A stretch of DNA of 64,000 nt from DAOMNO01 sp035443885 (GTDB lineage Bacteria; Planctomycetota; Phycisphaerae; Phycisphaerales; SM1A02), in contig DAOMNO010000004.1 of NCBI GenBank assembly GCA_035443885.1, forward strand, positions 150,709 through 214,708, given 5' to 3'. Both the position numbers and the translations under genes were made by a program. This document shows positions 16,345-23,822 of the stretch, one piece after another. The notes beneath the pieces were generated by a model, which was given only the letters and a program-made list of their open reading frames with translations, made no database searches and was not told the DNA's origin. Position 1 is the first letter of the stretch. Each line of letters begins with the position of its first letter.

Positions 16345-17480
16345 CAGGCGGCGCGAGCTGATTCGATCGTGTGCAATGTCTTCATGTGCATCAGCAGTGT
16401 CGTAACGATGAGTATGACGACACCGCCCGCAGCAAGCCACGCACGCCCGTGCAGGAATCCCAGTTCATACAGCGGCATGAGCGCGAGCATCGCGATGACA
16501 TAGAGCATGAGACGCGCACGAGTGCGAATCGCCCCGCGATGCCGCATGAAGATAAGGACATAGGCAGGGAACAGCAGTCCGTAGAGCACGAGGAAACGGA
16601 TGTACACATCGACTGATCCCGCAAGTGCATCGAGAGAGAACGCTCCTGCAAACGCCAGCGGCAGCGCGAGAAGCGGCAGAAAGTCCTCAAACCAGCCGAT
16701 GTTTCCGCTTGTTTCTCTCGCAAGGCGCAGTTCGCGGACATGTGCGCTCATGGTGAAAATCGACTGTGATGCGATGTGAGCCACAATGATCCATATGAGA
16801 CCCGTCTTGAGAACATCCCAGTACGTGCAGGTGAGCACGATCATCACGGCGAACGTGATGCCGAACACCGCAAACGCGTGGCGGCTCGGACTTGTCTGTA
16901 ATGCGCGGTGGAACGTGAGGTCGAGATAAGGGCACAGCAGAAAGCCGAATGTGATCGGCACCGCGAGCCATGCCAGCTCGCCTGGTGTGTCTGTCCCACT
17001 CCATGCAATCTCATACAACGGCTCCATGCCGATGCGATTGAAGACCCATAGCGAGCCTGCGTACACGAGCACGGCGAAGATCGGCCATGCACGCAATGGC
17101 AGGCGGCTCAGCAGAATCGCAACTGAAAGCAAGGCAGGCGGCGCGGCTGCGGCAATCCACGGTGCATACTCATCCGGCAATGGCAGCAGCATCCACGACA
17201 TGAATCCGATGAAGAAAACGTGGTACGCGATTGTGGCCAGAGAAAACAGCCGCATGGCGAGCGTGTGCGAACGAACGAGTTCAACAGAACGATCTCGCTG
17301 AGCAACGACATAGCCGAACGCAGCGCATCCGATCACATTTGGGATTGCGAAGACGAGAAAGCCGGGCCACCCGAAGCGGCCGAGCATGACCACTGGCAGG
17401 AACATGCCGATGCACCATGTCCAACTGCACGCGCAGAAGACGCCCCAGCCCACAGTTGACACTCCGGCGTTGAGCTTCAC
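16344..17480 (-). CDS. Polytopic membrane protein of unknown function
   Basis: The 378-residue product has about 10-11 hydrophobic helices spread along the whole length and no soluble domain. The first 55 residues (a Trp-rich helix with SWTWCIGMFLP, then FLVFAIPNVIG) resemble the start of sodium:solute symporter-type proteins, but the rest is too short for a full SLC5 transporter. It is coupled to the small GlsB-like protein downstream. No enzyme neighbours suggest a substrate. Confidence 0.6.
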   Translation of the reverse strand: MKLNAGVSTVGWGVFCACSWTWCIGMFLPVVMLGRFGWPGFLVFAIPNVIGCAAFGYVVAQRDRSVELVRSHTLAMRLFSLATIAYHVFFIGFMSWMLLPLPDEYAPWIAAAAPPALLSVAILLSRLPLRAWPIFAVLVYAGSLWVFNRIGMEPLYEIAWSGTDTPGELAWLAVPITFGFLLCPYLDLTFHRALQTSPSRHAFAVFGITFAVMIVLTCTYWDVLKTGLIWIIVAHIASQSIFTMSAHVRELRLARETSGNIGWFEDFLPLLALPLAFAGAFSLDALAGSVDVYIRFLVLYGLLFPAYVLIFMRHRGAIRTRARLMLYVIAMLALMPLYELGFLHGRAWLAAGGVVILIVTTLLMHMKTLHTIESARAA

Positions 17481-17537
17481 GGGTGTCGATTATAGAGTGT
17501 GTTTCGGTGCAGCTTGAATGGACAAGCTGCGGGGCAC

Positions 17538-18077
17538 TCAATCCGCCTGCACTTCGCGCCGCGCCCTCACGCGCTGTTCACGCTCCAGCATGTGGGCTTT
17601 CGGCGTGCAGTGGAAGGTAATCTGGCATCGGCCGACACGCAGTTCGCGGCCCTTTTTCTTGAGCTGCTGGCGAATCTCCATTTCCAGCTTGATGTTGAAC
17701 TCGCCGCCCGCAGCGATTTTCTCCTGCACATCTTCCGCGTTCACAATGTGATAGACCGCAGGGCCGAGGCACGGTCGAAGGAAGCGGTAGTTCATCTCCT
17801 TGCAGACGACGATGTAGTCGCTGCCGCACTGTGAGAAGAGGTACATGCCCGCTGCAACTTCAGAATTACCCAGCAGGGCGGCGCCAGCCATCGCGTTGTA
17901 CCAGTTGCGGTTGACTCGCTTGAAAGGAAGCACTGCGGTGAACCGGCGTTCATCGAGCCGCTTCATCGCAATGCCGGAGCGAAACGCATACGGCAGCCAG
18001 ATAAGGGAGCAGACCTTGTGCCAGAAGTTGTTCTTTGTGCTGAGGCGGCTGACGAAAGCCTCAAGGCGCTGCAGCAT
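17538..18077 (-). CDS. DUF4442 hotdog-fold protein
   Basis: This is a 179-residue protein of the DUF4442 family, whose members adopt a hotdog fold like thioesterases but mostly lack an assigned substrate. The conserved stretches FRSGIAMKRLDERRF and NRNWYNAMAGAALLG are visible near the middle. The start is uncertain. An ATG at 18077 gives a family-typical length, while ATG 18137 or a TTG at 18311 would add a low-complexity N-terminus. None has a strong ribosome binding site. The last 15 residues are highly charged. Confidence 0.7.
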   Translation of the reverse strand: MLQRLEAFVSRLSTKNNFWHKVCSLIWLPYAFRSGIAMKRLDERRFTAVLPFKRVNRNWYNAMAGAALLGNSEVAAGMYLFSQCGSDYIVVCKEMNYRFLRPCLGPAVYHIVNAEDVQEKIAAGGEFNIKLEMEIRQQLKKKGRELRVGRCQITFHCTPKAHMLEREQRVRARREVQAD

Positions 18078-18358
18078 CGACTTCCGGCGATGGACACCGT
18101 TCTGCACCGGCGCAACACTGACCGCCGACTGTGGCATCGGCGTGCGTTCATCAAGGGTGGTGTCGGCTTTGGCCGGCAGCAAAGCGGCGTTTCCTTTCTC
18201 CGCGAACTCTGAATAGAGGTCCGATCCTATAGGCCCCGGCGCCCGACATTCCACTCCGCCTGCCGGTATGGTACCGCCTTCCCGTCCGGCAATATTGCTC
18301 CAGCGGTTCAATCTGCATTTTTCTCGTTCCGCTCAACTTTGGGCACCGCCGCGTTACC

Positions 18359-19201
18359 ATGTCTGAACACAACACCCGTCCACGCCAAGTCGCCGTCTGT
18401 AGCTGGAGTCTTCAGCCGACGAATCCGCAGCAACTGATCGAAGCCGTCTCATCCTGCGGCATGGATGCGGTGCAACTCGCGCTCAGCCCCATCGTCGAGC
18501 AGCCAGAACTGTGGGGACGGGCGATAACCATGCTGCGTGATGCTGGCATCACCATCGTCAGCGGTATGATGGCTTTCCGAGGCGAGGACTACTCCACGCT
18601 TGCGTCTATCGCCACCACCGGCGGCGTGCGGCCCGACTTGACGTGGCCCGACAACCATCGCCATGCAGCCCGCGTCGCAGAACTCGCGTCGCAGCATGGC
18701 ATTCATCTCGTAACCTTCCACGCGGGGTTTCTGCCGCATGAGCGGCACGATCCGGAGCGAAGCAAACTTCTCGACCGTTTACGAATCATTGCGAAGCTCT
18801 TCCAGGATCGCGGCATAGAGCTTGCTTTCGAAACCGGGCAGGAAACCGCCGCCACGCTTTCCGCGGCACTCGCTGAACTCGCCTGCCCAAACATTGGCGT
18901 TAACTTCGACCCCGCAAACATGATCCTGTACGGCATGGGCGATCCGGTTTCGGCTCTCCGCCATCTTGCGCAACATGTCAGGCAACTTCACATCAAGGAT
19001 GCGGTGGCCAGCCCAGTCCCGGGCGAATGGGGGACCGAAGTGCCCGCAGGTGAGGGTGATGTGGATTGGCCCGGCGTTTTTGAGGCCATCGGGGCGATCA
19101 CGCGACCGATCGACCTCATCATCGAACGCGAAGCAGGCGACCACCGCATTCAAGGTGTACGAACCGCCTTGCGGTTGATTCGCCCGTTCATTGATGATTG
19201 A
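18359..19201 (+). CDS. Sugar phosphate isomerase/epimerase family TIM barrel
   Basis: This is a xylose-isomerase-like TIM-barrel protein (AP endonuclease 2 superfamily), 280 residues. Metal- and substrate-binding motifs are placed as in the family: the beta-strand HLVTFHAGFLP, a Glu in LAFETGQE, NFDPANMI, then LHIKDA and a C-terminal IIEREAG. Members act as sugar or inositol isomerases and epimerases; planctomycetes encode many paralogues, so the substrate cannot be named. The gene stands alone between oppositely oriented neighbours. The ATG at 18359 directly precedes the conserved start. Confidence 0.85.
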   Translation: MSEHNTRPRQVAVCSWSLQPTNPQQLIEAVSSCGMDAVQLALSPIVEQPELWGRAITMLRDAGITIVSGMMAFRGEDYSTLASIATTGGVRPDLTWPDNHRHAARVAELASQHGIHLVTFHAGFLPHERHDPERSKLLDRLRIIAKLFQDRGIELAFETGQETAATLSAALAELACPNIGVNFDPANMILYGMGDPVSALRHLAQHVRQLHIKDAVASPVPGEWGTEVPAGEGDVDWPGVFEAIGAITRPIDLIIEREAGDHRIQGVRTALRLIRPFIDD

Positions 19202-19205
19202 TGCG

Positions 19206-19556
19206 TTAGATCTTCGCAGCGGCCTCACGAGAGGTGGACCGACCCTCGCGGACAGACTTCAAAAGCTCCGCTGCCTTGGCCGGGCTGATGGTGCCCCACG
19301 CAACTGCTGTGCCGATCTGTTTTTCAAGGTCGGATGACTCTGAACTCAGAAGACGTACTGCATCCTCAGGCGTGATGGACCCCTCAGCGACATAGGCTGC
19401 GACTTCTCGCTTCGTCTGCTGCACCTGCCGTGTCTTGAGCACGTCCGCAACATGCTTCGCGATAATCCAGACAAGCAGCACCAGCCCACCCATGCCGAAG
19501 ATCATCAGCATCGCTATGTCCTGACTTTCCACGCCGAGCGTCGTTGCGCACACCAT
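19206..19556 (-). CDS. Small membrane-anchored protein with two SITPEDA-like repeats
   Basis: The 116-residue product has one N-terminal membrane segment (about 17-36) and a helical cytosolic tail. The tail contains two related motifs, EGSITPEDAVRLL (about 58-70) and WGTISPAKAAELL (about 86-98), resembling the short SHOCT-like helix pairs found at the ends of membrane or kinase-associated proteins. The ATG at 19556 has a near-perfect TAAGGAG 6 nt upstream. The function is unknown; the repeats may mediate oligomerisation. Confidence 0.6.
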   Translation of the reverse strand: MVCATTLGVESQDIAMLMIFGMGGLVLLVWIIAKHVADVLKTRQVQQTKREVAAYVAEGSITPEDAVRLLSSESSDLEKQIGTAVAWGTISPAKAAELLKSVREGRSTSREAAAKI

Positions 19557-19629
19557 GAGCAGCTCCTTAGTTCTGAGTACATTCTAGAACACGTTGGGAA
19601 AAAGCGGCACATCATTTCACCCCAGCGGC

Positions 19630-19654
19630 GGGATGCTGGGGGGGATGGGGGGGG
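19630..19654 (+). other. G-rich tract with quadruplex-forming potential
   Basis: G-runs at 19630-19632, 19638-19644 and 19647-19654 satisfy a GGG-N1-7 four-tract pattern. The last run abuts, and shares one base with, the parS palindrome. Confidence 0.5.
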
Positions 19655-19677
19655 AATTGTTCCACGTGGAACAATTC
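19654..19677. other. parS chromosome-partitioning site (24-bp perfect palindrome)
   Basis: The half-site GAATTGTTCCAC and its exact complement make a 24-bp perfect palindrome. The central 16 bp (19658-19673), TGTTCCACGTGGAACA, match the bacterial parS consensus recognised by ParB (commonly TGTTNCACGTGNAACA). In many bacteria such sites cluster near oriC and nucleate ParB spreading and SMC loading. parA, parB and dnaA are not in this window. Chance occurrence of a perfect 16-bp match in intergenic DNA is very unlikely. Confidence 0.88.
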
Positions 19678-19762
19678 GCCGACTGTCGAGAAATCCTGAT
19701 TCGCGATATCGAGAGCTTCGTTTTTGGCAGTTCGCGTCCATTGTGGCGCGCGCAGGCACATT

Positions 19763-19778
19763 CGTAGCACGTGGAACA
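19763..19778. other. Degenerate parS-like site
   Basis: The sequence CGTAGCACGTGGAACA keeps 13 of 16 bases of the parS at 19658-19673: the right half and CACGTG core are intact and the left half is eroded. It lies 105 bp from the perfect site, in the same intergenic region. Confidence 0.4.
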
Positions 19779-19947
19779 TCCGATGCACAACTCACACTTT
19801 ATCGAAACGTATGTCAGGCGCGAGTGAAATTGCGTACATGGGTCGCCCCGCATGGTCGCTGCATTCTCCGGCATGAGAAGAATCAGGCAGGCAGCAAACG
19901 TGCTCTTGGCAGTGTCCATTGCCAATCACCCCCGCACCGCAGGCGTG

Positions 19948-20265
19948 TCAGGTTACGATCGCAATCGCCAGAAGAACGCCGAAGGCAATGCATATCGAAG
20001 TAACCGTGCGCACCTGACGCCTCCAGCGATCTGCATTCACGTAATACCGGCCATCGCCGACCGGAATCAAGACCCCACGCCGAACAGGGCCTTCCAGCGT
20101 TTCGTGGTGTTCGATGCCGAGACTTGACGGCCGTCGCGCTGTCCCGACCGAGAAGGCACGAGCCTTTGCAAACTTCATCGTGGGTGAAGCGTTGCGCAAA
20201 AACAGCACGATGACGAACAGCAGCAGCATCGCGGGGAATCCCAACATACCAAGCATCTCGAACAT
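19948..20265 (-). CDS. Small membrane protein of unknown function
   Basis: The 105-residue product has a hydrophobic helix at each end (about 5-23 and 86-104). Between them is a basic soluble loop containing a short beta-like stretch (GVLIPVGDGRYYVNADRWRR). Both termini are predicted on the same side of the membrane. I recognise no family. Only a weak GAAAG lies upstream of the ATG. The parS region lies just downstream of its stop. Confidence 0.5.
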   Translation of the reverse strand: MFEMLGMLGFPAMLLLFVIVLFLRNASPTMKFAKARAFSVGTARRPSSLGIEHHETLEGPVRRGVLIPVGDGRYYVNADRWRRQVRTVTSICIAFGVLLAIAIVT

Positions 20266-20561
20266 GTTCGTTATCTTTCAGTAAAATCGCGGTCCACGCT
20301 ACGCAGCGTTCAAGCCGAAGACCGCATGCGGTACGAATACGTCCAATCACAGCGCGCTTGAAGTATCTTCAACACGATCACTCCAAGCCTCTCAACTCGC
20401 CGCGCCGGATACGAATGTGCATCCGAACGCAACGGGCGACTCTGTCCGGTTCTCACGACGCTGCATGTGGCAACCAGCGAGTCGCACTGGCAGAGAGAAG
20501 TGACCGGCGGCGGTGTGCTCGCCGCCGATCGATGCGACCCCTCCATGCGGGATCAGAGCCG
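20266..20561. other. Intergenic region, no gene seen
   Basis: These 296 bp lie between two minus-strand genes. A GGCGGCG / CGCCGCC inverted repeat with a 7-nt loop sits near 20507-20527, just beyond the stop of the exported protein at 20562. It has no T-run. I see no other feature. Confidence 0.4.
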
Positions 20562-20891
20562 TTAGCTCTTCGGTGTGGTCATCTCGATTCGTGAGGCGAC
20601 GTTGTTCGTGTGCGTCGCCTTGACCTTGTTGCCGACCTTGAGCACGGCGTCGCGGGTCGAGTCCTTCCCGTCGAGAATGTATTTCGTATTGCCGTTGACG
20701 GTAACGGTTACATCCTGCTTGCCGACGGTGAGCACGAAGGTGTTCTTCTCAAGATTGATACTCTTGATCGTGCCTTCGGCGACGCGCGATTCGCTCTGGC
20801 TGGCAAGTTCTGAAGCGCTCACGACCGAAGCGCCAAGGACGGCGGGCAGCGCCAATGCGGCGCACATGATTCCAAGATGCAGACGTTTCAT
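20562..20891 (-). CDS. Exported small DUF5666-like protein
   Basis: The 109-residue product has a signal peptide (basic MKRLHLG, hydrophobic core, predicted cleavage near VSA/SEL at about 26). One small beta-rich domain follows (EGTIKSINLEKNTFVLTV...VNGNTKYILDG), resembling DUF5666/OB-like periplasmic domains. The ATG at 20891 has GGAG 9 nt upstream. The upstream region carries two perfect hairpins that may affect expression. The function is unknown. Confidence 0.65.
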   Translation of the reverse strand: MKRLHLGIMCAALALPAVLGASVVSASELASQSESRVAEGTIKSINLEKNTFVLTVGKQDVTVTVNGNTKYILDGKDSTRDAVLKVGNKVKATHTNNVASRIEMTTPKS

Positions 20892-20930
20892 GATGCAAAA
20901 CTCCATCTGTATGGCACTGCGTTGGATCAC

Positions 20931-20950
20931 CGCACCTCACGCGAGGTGCG
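20931..20950 (-). other. Perfect hairpin, 8-bp stem, upstream of the DUF5666-like gene
   Basis: Arms CGCACCTC and GAGGTGCG flank the tetraloop ACGC. The hairpin lies 40-59 nt upstream of the ATG at 20891 on the same strand, within the likely 5' leader. There is no T-run, so it is more likely an mRNA-stability or regulatory element than a terminator. Confidence 0.55.
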
Positions 20951-20986
20951 CACTGTGTCCGCAGCAGTAAAGAGCAAAGGACGAAC

Positions 20987-21008
20987 CTCAGCCGCGTGGG
21001 CGGCTGAG
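20987..21008. other. Perfect hairpin, 9-bp stem
   Basis: Arms CTCAGCCGC and GCGGCTGAG flank the loop GTGG. It lies 36 bp beyond the first hairpin. It could be part of the same leader, a protein-binding site, or the end of a short transcript; no T-run follows on either strand. Confidence 0.55.
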
Positions 21009-21344
21009 ATCATGTTGTGGGAATGTCAAGGGTGCGGGGAGGAAAGTCGATGCGGCGACGCGAATACAGTTCGCAACAGCCGGGTTCGACATCTCTCAGG
21101 GGGAACGCATGGTCCCAAACAAACGAACGCGTATGCTCCAACTCCGATCCGGTTTATTGCGCGACGCGCGTTCCGGACAGTTACAGAAAATTATCGTGCA
21201 AAGAAATGGAGTCAAGCGCGCGCAATCGAATTTGCAAGACATGCATGGAAGTTGATTCTCGCAGCAGATTTAGGAGTGTGTGGTGCGTTCAGCATGAGTG
21301 TGCACGCGTGTCGTATGGAGCTGCGACACATCTGACGCCTGCCG

Positions 21345-22307
21345 CTACTGCGATGACAGCAGCATTACCGCAGCACAATAAATAGCGTATGAAAGCACCA
21401 GAAGAAAACCGGCGATCCGCCCGATGCATGTCCCACGCCACACCAGAATGAGACACGTCAGACTCATCGCCACCATCACCGGCCCGTCAAACGCCAGCAC
21501 CTGGCCATTGACGGCTTGTGGCCGGATGATCGAGGTCATCCCCAGAATGCCGAGGATATTGAACACGTTTGACCCAAGCACATTACCAAGCGCGATGTCT
21601 GCCCGTCCTCGAATCGCTGCGATGACCGAAGTGAACAGTTCCGGCGCGGAAGTACCCAGCGCGACGACCGTGAGTGCAATAGCCAGTTCAGTTAGCCCAA
21701 GCAGCCTCGCGATGTCGGTTGCAGATGAGACAAGGATATACGACCCGAATGCAAGCAATGCGATACTGACAACGATCAGCATCGCACTTCGCCCGACGCT
21801 CATGCTCACTTCATGTCCTTCGGTTGTTTCGCTGCCCGCAGCTCGCCCTGCGCGGAAGCCGCGCCACACATACGCCATAAGCGCAAGCAGCATCAACATG
21901 CCGAGCCATCGCGTGATCCCACCCGTTAACACCGCGCAAAATGGCATAAAGGCAACGAGCAGTACGATGACTGCCTCACTGCGAATGCTGCGCGAAGTGA
22001 TTGCAATGGGTGAGATGATCGCTGCACCACCGAGAATCACCGCGATGTTGCAGATGTTGGAACCGACAATGTTGCCGACGTTGATGTCATCGTGCTGCTC
22101 AATCGCGGCGACGATGCCCGTAGCGAGTTCAGGCGTACTCGTGCCAAAGCCAACGATGGTTAGCCCGATGAACAGAGGTGAAAGCCCCAGACGCGCTGCC
22201 GCTCCGGTCGAACCGCGCACCAGCATCTCCGCCCCGAACGTAAGGATGCACAGCGAAAGCAGCAGAAGCAGCGATGCGGTAAGCATCGGTAATGCTACGC
22301 TGTCCAC
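21345..22307 (-). CDS. Calcium/sodium antiporter, CaCA family (YrbG-like)
   Basis: This is a 320-residue inner-membrane cation exchanger with about ten helices in two inverted halves. The duplicated alpha-repeat ion-binding motifs are clear: GFGTSTPEL with VGNIVGSNICN in the first half and ALGTSAPEL with LGNVLGSNVFN in the second. The length and spacing match YrbG-type bacterial members, which exchange Ca2+ for Na+ or H+. Nothing in the context points to a dedicated partner. Confidence 0.92.
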   Translation of the reverse strand: MDSVALPMLTASLLLLLSLCILTFGAEMLVRGSTGAAARLGLSPLFIGLTIVGFGTSTPELATGIVAAIEQHDDINVGNIVGSNICNIAVILGGAAIISPIAITSRSIRSEAVIVLLVAFMPFCAVLTGGITRWLGMLMLLALMAYVWRGFRAGRAAGSETTEGHEVSMSVGRSAMLIVVSIALLAFGSYILVSSATDIARLLGLTELAIALTVVALGTSAPELFTSVIAAIRGRADIALGNVLGSNVFNILGILGMTSIIRPQAVNGQVLAFDGPVMVAMSLTCLILVWRGTCIGRIAGFLLVLSYAIYCAAVMLLSSQ

Positions 22308-22520
22308 GATCTGCGATTTTCATCGCGGCTTTCCCCGTGCTGGCTGGCCATGCCCCCCAGCGCCACAAAAAACCACTTGCAAGGAACACATTTTGCCAAT
22401 TCTGCGGTTATACTGGTAGTGAACCGTCGGTCGTTTGGCCGACAATGATGCTCAGGCATACGGGCCTGTTGTGCGGGCGGGGTCGGTGGGGGGCTTCGGA
22501 TTTCAGTGATTGAGGGAGCC
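22308..22520. other. Intergenic region upstream of the antiporter and the coupled small ORF
   Basis: These 213 bp separate divergent genes. A -10-like TATACT lies at 22409-22414 without a good -35. An imperfect inverted repeat (GTCGGTC / GGCCGAC) lies at about 22426-22443. No gene is seen. Confidence 0.35.
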
Positions 22521-22640
22521 ATGACAGTGCATGGCGGTCGGCGCATTCCCGCGCGACTAGTTGCACTGATGCCTGGCAAAGTTCAAAACCAGACGCTGTC
22601 GCGTTTTGACAGGAGCGGCCTACGGGCCATGGACACATGA
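22521..22640 (+). CDS. Possible 39-residue leader ORF coupled to the DUF3553 gene
   Basis: An ATG at 22521 sits 2 nt after the purine-rich GAGGGAG, and the frame runs 39 codons to a TGA at 22638-22640. That stop overlaps the next ATG (22637) as ATGA. The downstream gene has no ribosome binding site of its own, so translation may be handed over from this frame. The peptide is basic and matches no known family. It could be a regulatory upstream ORF or a small protein. Confidence 0.4.
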   Translation: MTVHGGRRIPARLVALMPGKVQNQTLSRFDRSGLRAMDT

Positions 22641-23278
22641 TGAAAGCTGAGCAGCGGTTTCAGTTCGGTGATCGCGTTCGACATGTCAAAAAGCCCGAAT
22701 GGGGCATTGGAACCATTTCCAAGACGGAAGACACTGCCGTCAACGGGAACGCGGGCCAGCGGCTGACCATCCGCTTCCCCAATGCAGGGATCAAAACCCT
22801 CTTCACCGGCGCTGCGGAAATCGAAGTGATCGAAGAACAGGCAGCAGACCTCGACATGCCCGGCGGGGAAACACATGTCAAAGTCTGGGATCGTCTGAAG
22901 CATGAAGGTGATTGGCTCAGCCCTCATGCGTCCCGCAAGGTGGACGAAGCGATGGTGACCCTGCCCGAAAACGTCCGCGATCCCTTCCGCAGCTTGCCCA
23001 ATCGGCTCGCCGCGACCATGGAACTGTATCGGTTCGATCGCACCGGACGAAGCCTCGTCGATTGGGCCGTCGCACAGTCTGGTCTCGATGATCCGCTCAG
23101 CCGCTTTACGAGGCACGAATTGGAGCGCCTTTTCGATCGCTGGGCCACGCAGCGGGAGAACCATCTGCGCGAGCTGCTCCAGACTGCGAAGTACGAAAAT
23201 GCGTCCGTTAACGCGCTCGTGGAAAAGGCCCCGAAGCCCGCTCGCGATGCGGTGAAGCGGCTCGGCGGCGTCCGCTGA
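22637..23278 (+). CDS. DUF3553 domain protein
   Basis: The 213-residue product has an N-terminal DUF3553-type beta domain (about 6-65: FGDRVRHVKKPEWGIGTI, then LTIRFPNAGIKTL), related to short SH3-like modules found in UvrD/CarD-like contexts. A charged alpha-helical C-terminal region with no known domain follows. This is a recurring planctomycete/proteobacterial family of unknown role, possibly nucleic-acid associated. The ATG at 22637 or the adjacent one at 22640 could be used. Confidence 0.75.
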   Translation: MMKAEQRFQFGDRVRHVKKPEWGIGTISKTEDTAVNGNAGQRLTIRFPNAGIKTLFTGAAEIEVIEEQAADLDMPGGETHVKVWDRLKHEGDWLSPHASRKVDEAMVTLPENVRDPFRSLPNRLAATMELYRFDRTGRSLVDWAVAQSGLDDPLSRFTRHELERLFDRWATQRENHLRELLQTAKYENASVNALVEKAPKPARDAVKRLGGVR

Positions 23279-23486
23279 GTGCATCGCCCCGATGTTGTGC
23301 TGGGGCAACATCCGGCGCGAACCCAACCACGCCAATTCGGCGACTTCCGAGAATAACCCTTCGCGCAAGGTGGTCCCGCCGGCTTCCCGGTTTGGCACGG
23401 CGTTTAAGCCGCCCACGGCGCGGCCGTTGTTTCTCTTCTTCCATCAACCGGGCCATGACGGCCCCTCAGACATGGAGAGAAGAGCA

Positions 23487-23807
23487 ATGGATGAGCAAGC
23501 ATTTCAGGCCAAGTTCGCTGAGCTACTGAACCGCATCAAGGAGCTTCCCGAAGGACAGCGCGATCGCATGGAAGAGATGGCGGAGCAGACGAGGCAACGC
23601 CGCGAGCGCATTCAGACTTCGGTTGCGGAACTTCAGGAATCACTCGACTACCTGCGCCTCAGCGTGAAGTATCTGGTTTTCGATCTTGAAGCGACCCGGC
23701 GAGAGAACGCGTATCTTCGCAAGCTCATTGAGCAGAGCAATCGCGAGCGCAACCGCCAGACCGACGAGGACGGCGAGAACTTCCATGATGAAGATCAGGT
23801 GGAATGA
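23487..23807 (+). CDS. Coiled-coil protein of unknown function
   Basis: The 106-residue product is highly charged and almost entirely helical, with heptad-like spacing from about residue 10 to 85 and an acidic tail (DEDGENFHDEDQ). The ATG at 23487 has GGAGAGAAG 4-12 nt upstream. Longer in-frame starts would need non-helical, Pro-rich sequence. I recognise no family. Its small size and helicity suggest a scaffold or adaptor. Confidence 0.6.
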   Translation: MDEQAFQAKFAELLNRIKELPEGQRDRMEEMAEQTRQRRERIQTSVAELQESLDYLRLSVKYLVFDLEATRRENAYLRKLIEQSNRERNRQTDEDGENFHDEDQVE

Positions 23808-23822
23808 TATTCCGCTGACGCT

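Larger units (their letters stand above)
19557..19947. other. 391-bp intergenic region carrying a parS site
   Basis: No supported gene lies here. It contains a G-rich tract (19630-19654), the 24-bp parS palindrome (19654-19677) and a degraded second parS-like site (19763-19778). It sits between two small membrane-protein genes on the minus strand. The remainder shows no convincing RNA structure or promoter. Confidence 0.7.
20892..21344. other. 453-bp intergenic region with two strong hairpins
   Basis: No protein gene is supported here. Two perfect hairpins lie at 20931-20950 and 20987-21008. The rest (21009-21344) has lower GC than its surroundings and no convincing open frame. A GGGAGGAAAGTC-like stretch at about 21037-21048 recalls RNase P RNA, but the rest of that RNA is absent. 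Confidence 0.45.

Noticed and set aside
21078..21095. T-loop-like GGGTTCGAC suggesting a tRNA or tmRNA end
   Set aside because: The flanking bases do not form a T-stem, and no acceptor stem, anticodon arm or CCA end is present.
21037..21200. Stretch resembling RNase P RNA (GGGAGGAAAGTC and, later, ACAGAAA)
   Set aside because: Only two short matches are present, spaced about 140 nt apart, and the other universally conserved RNase P segments and overall fold are missing.
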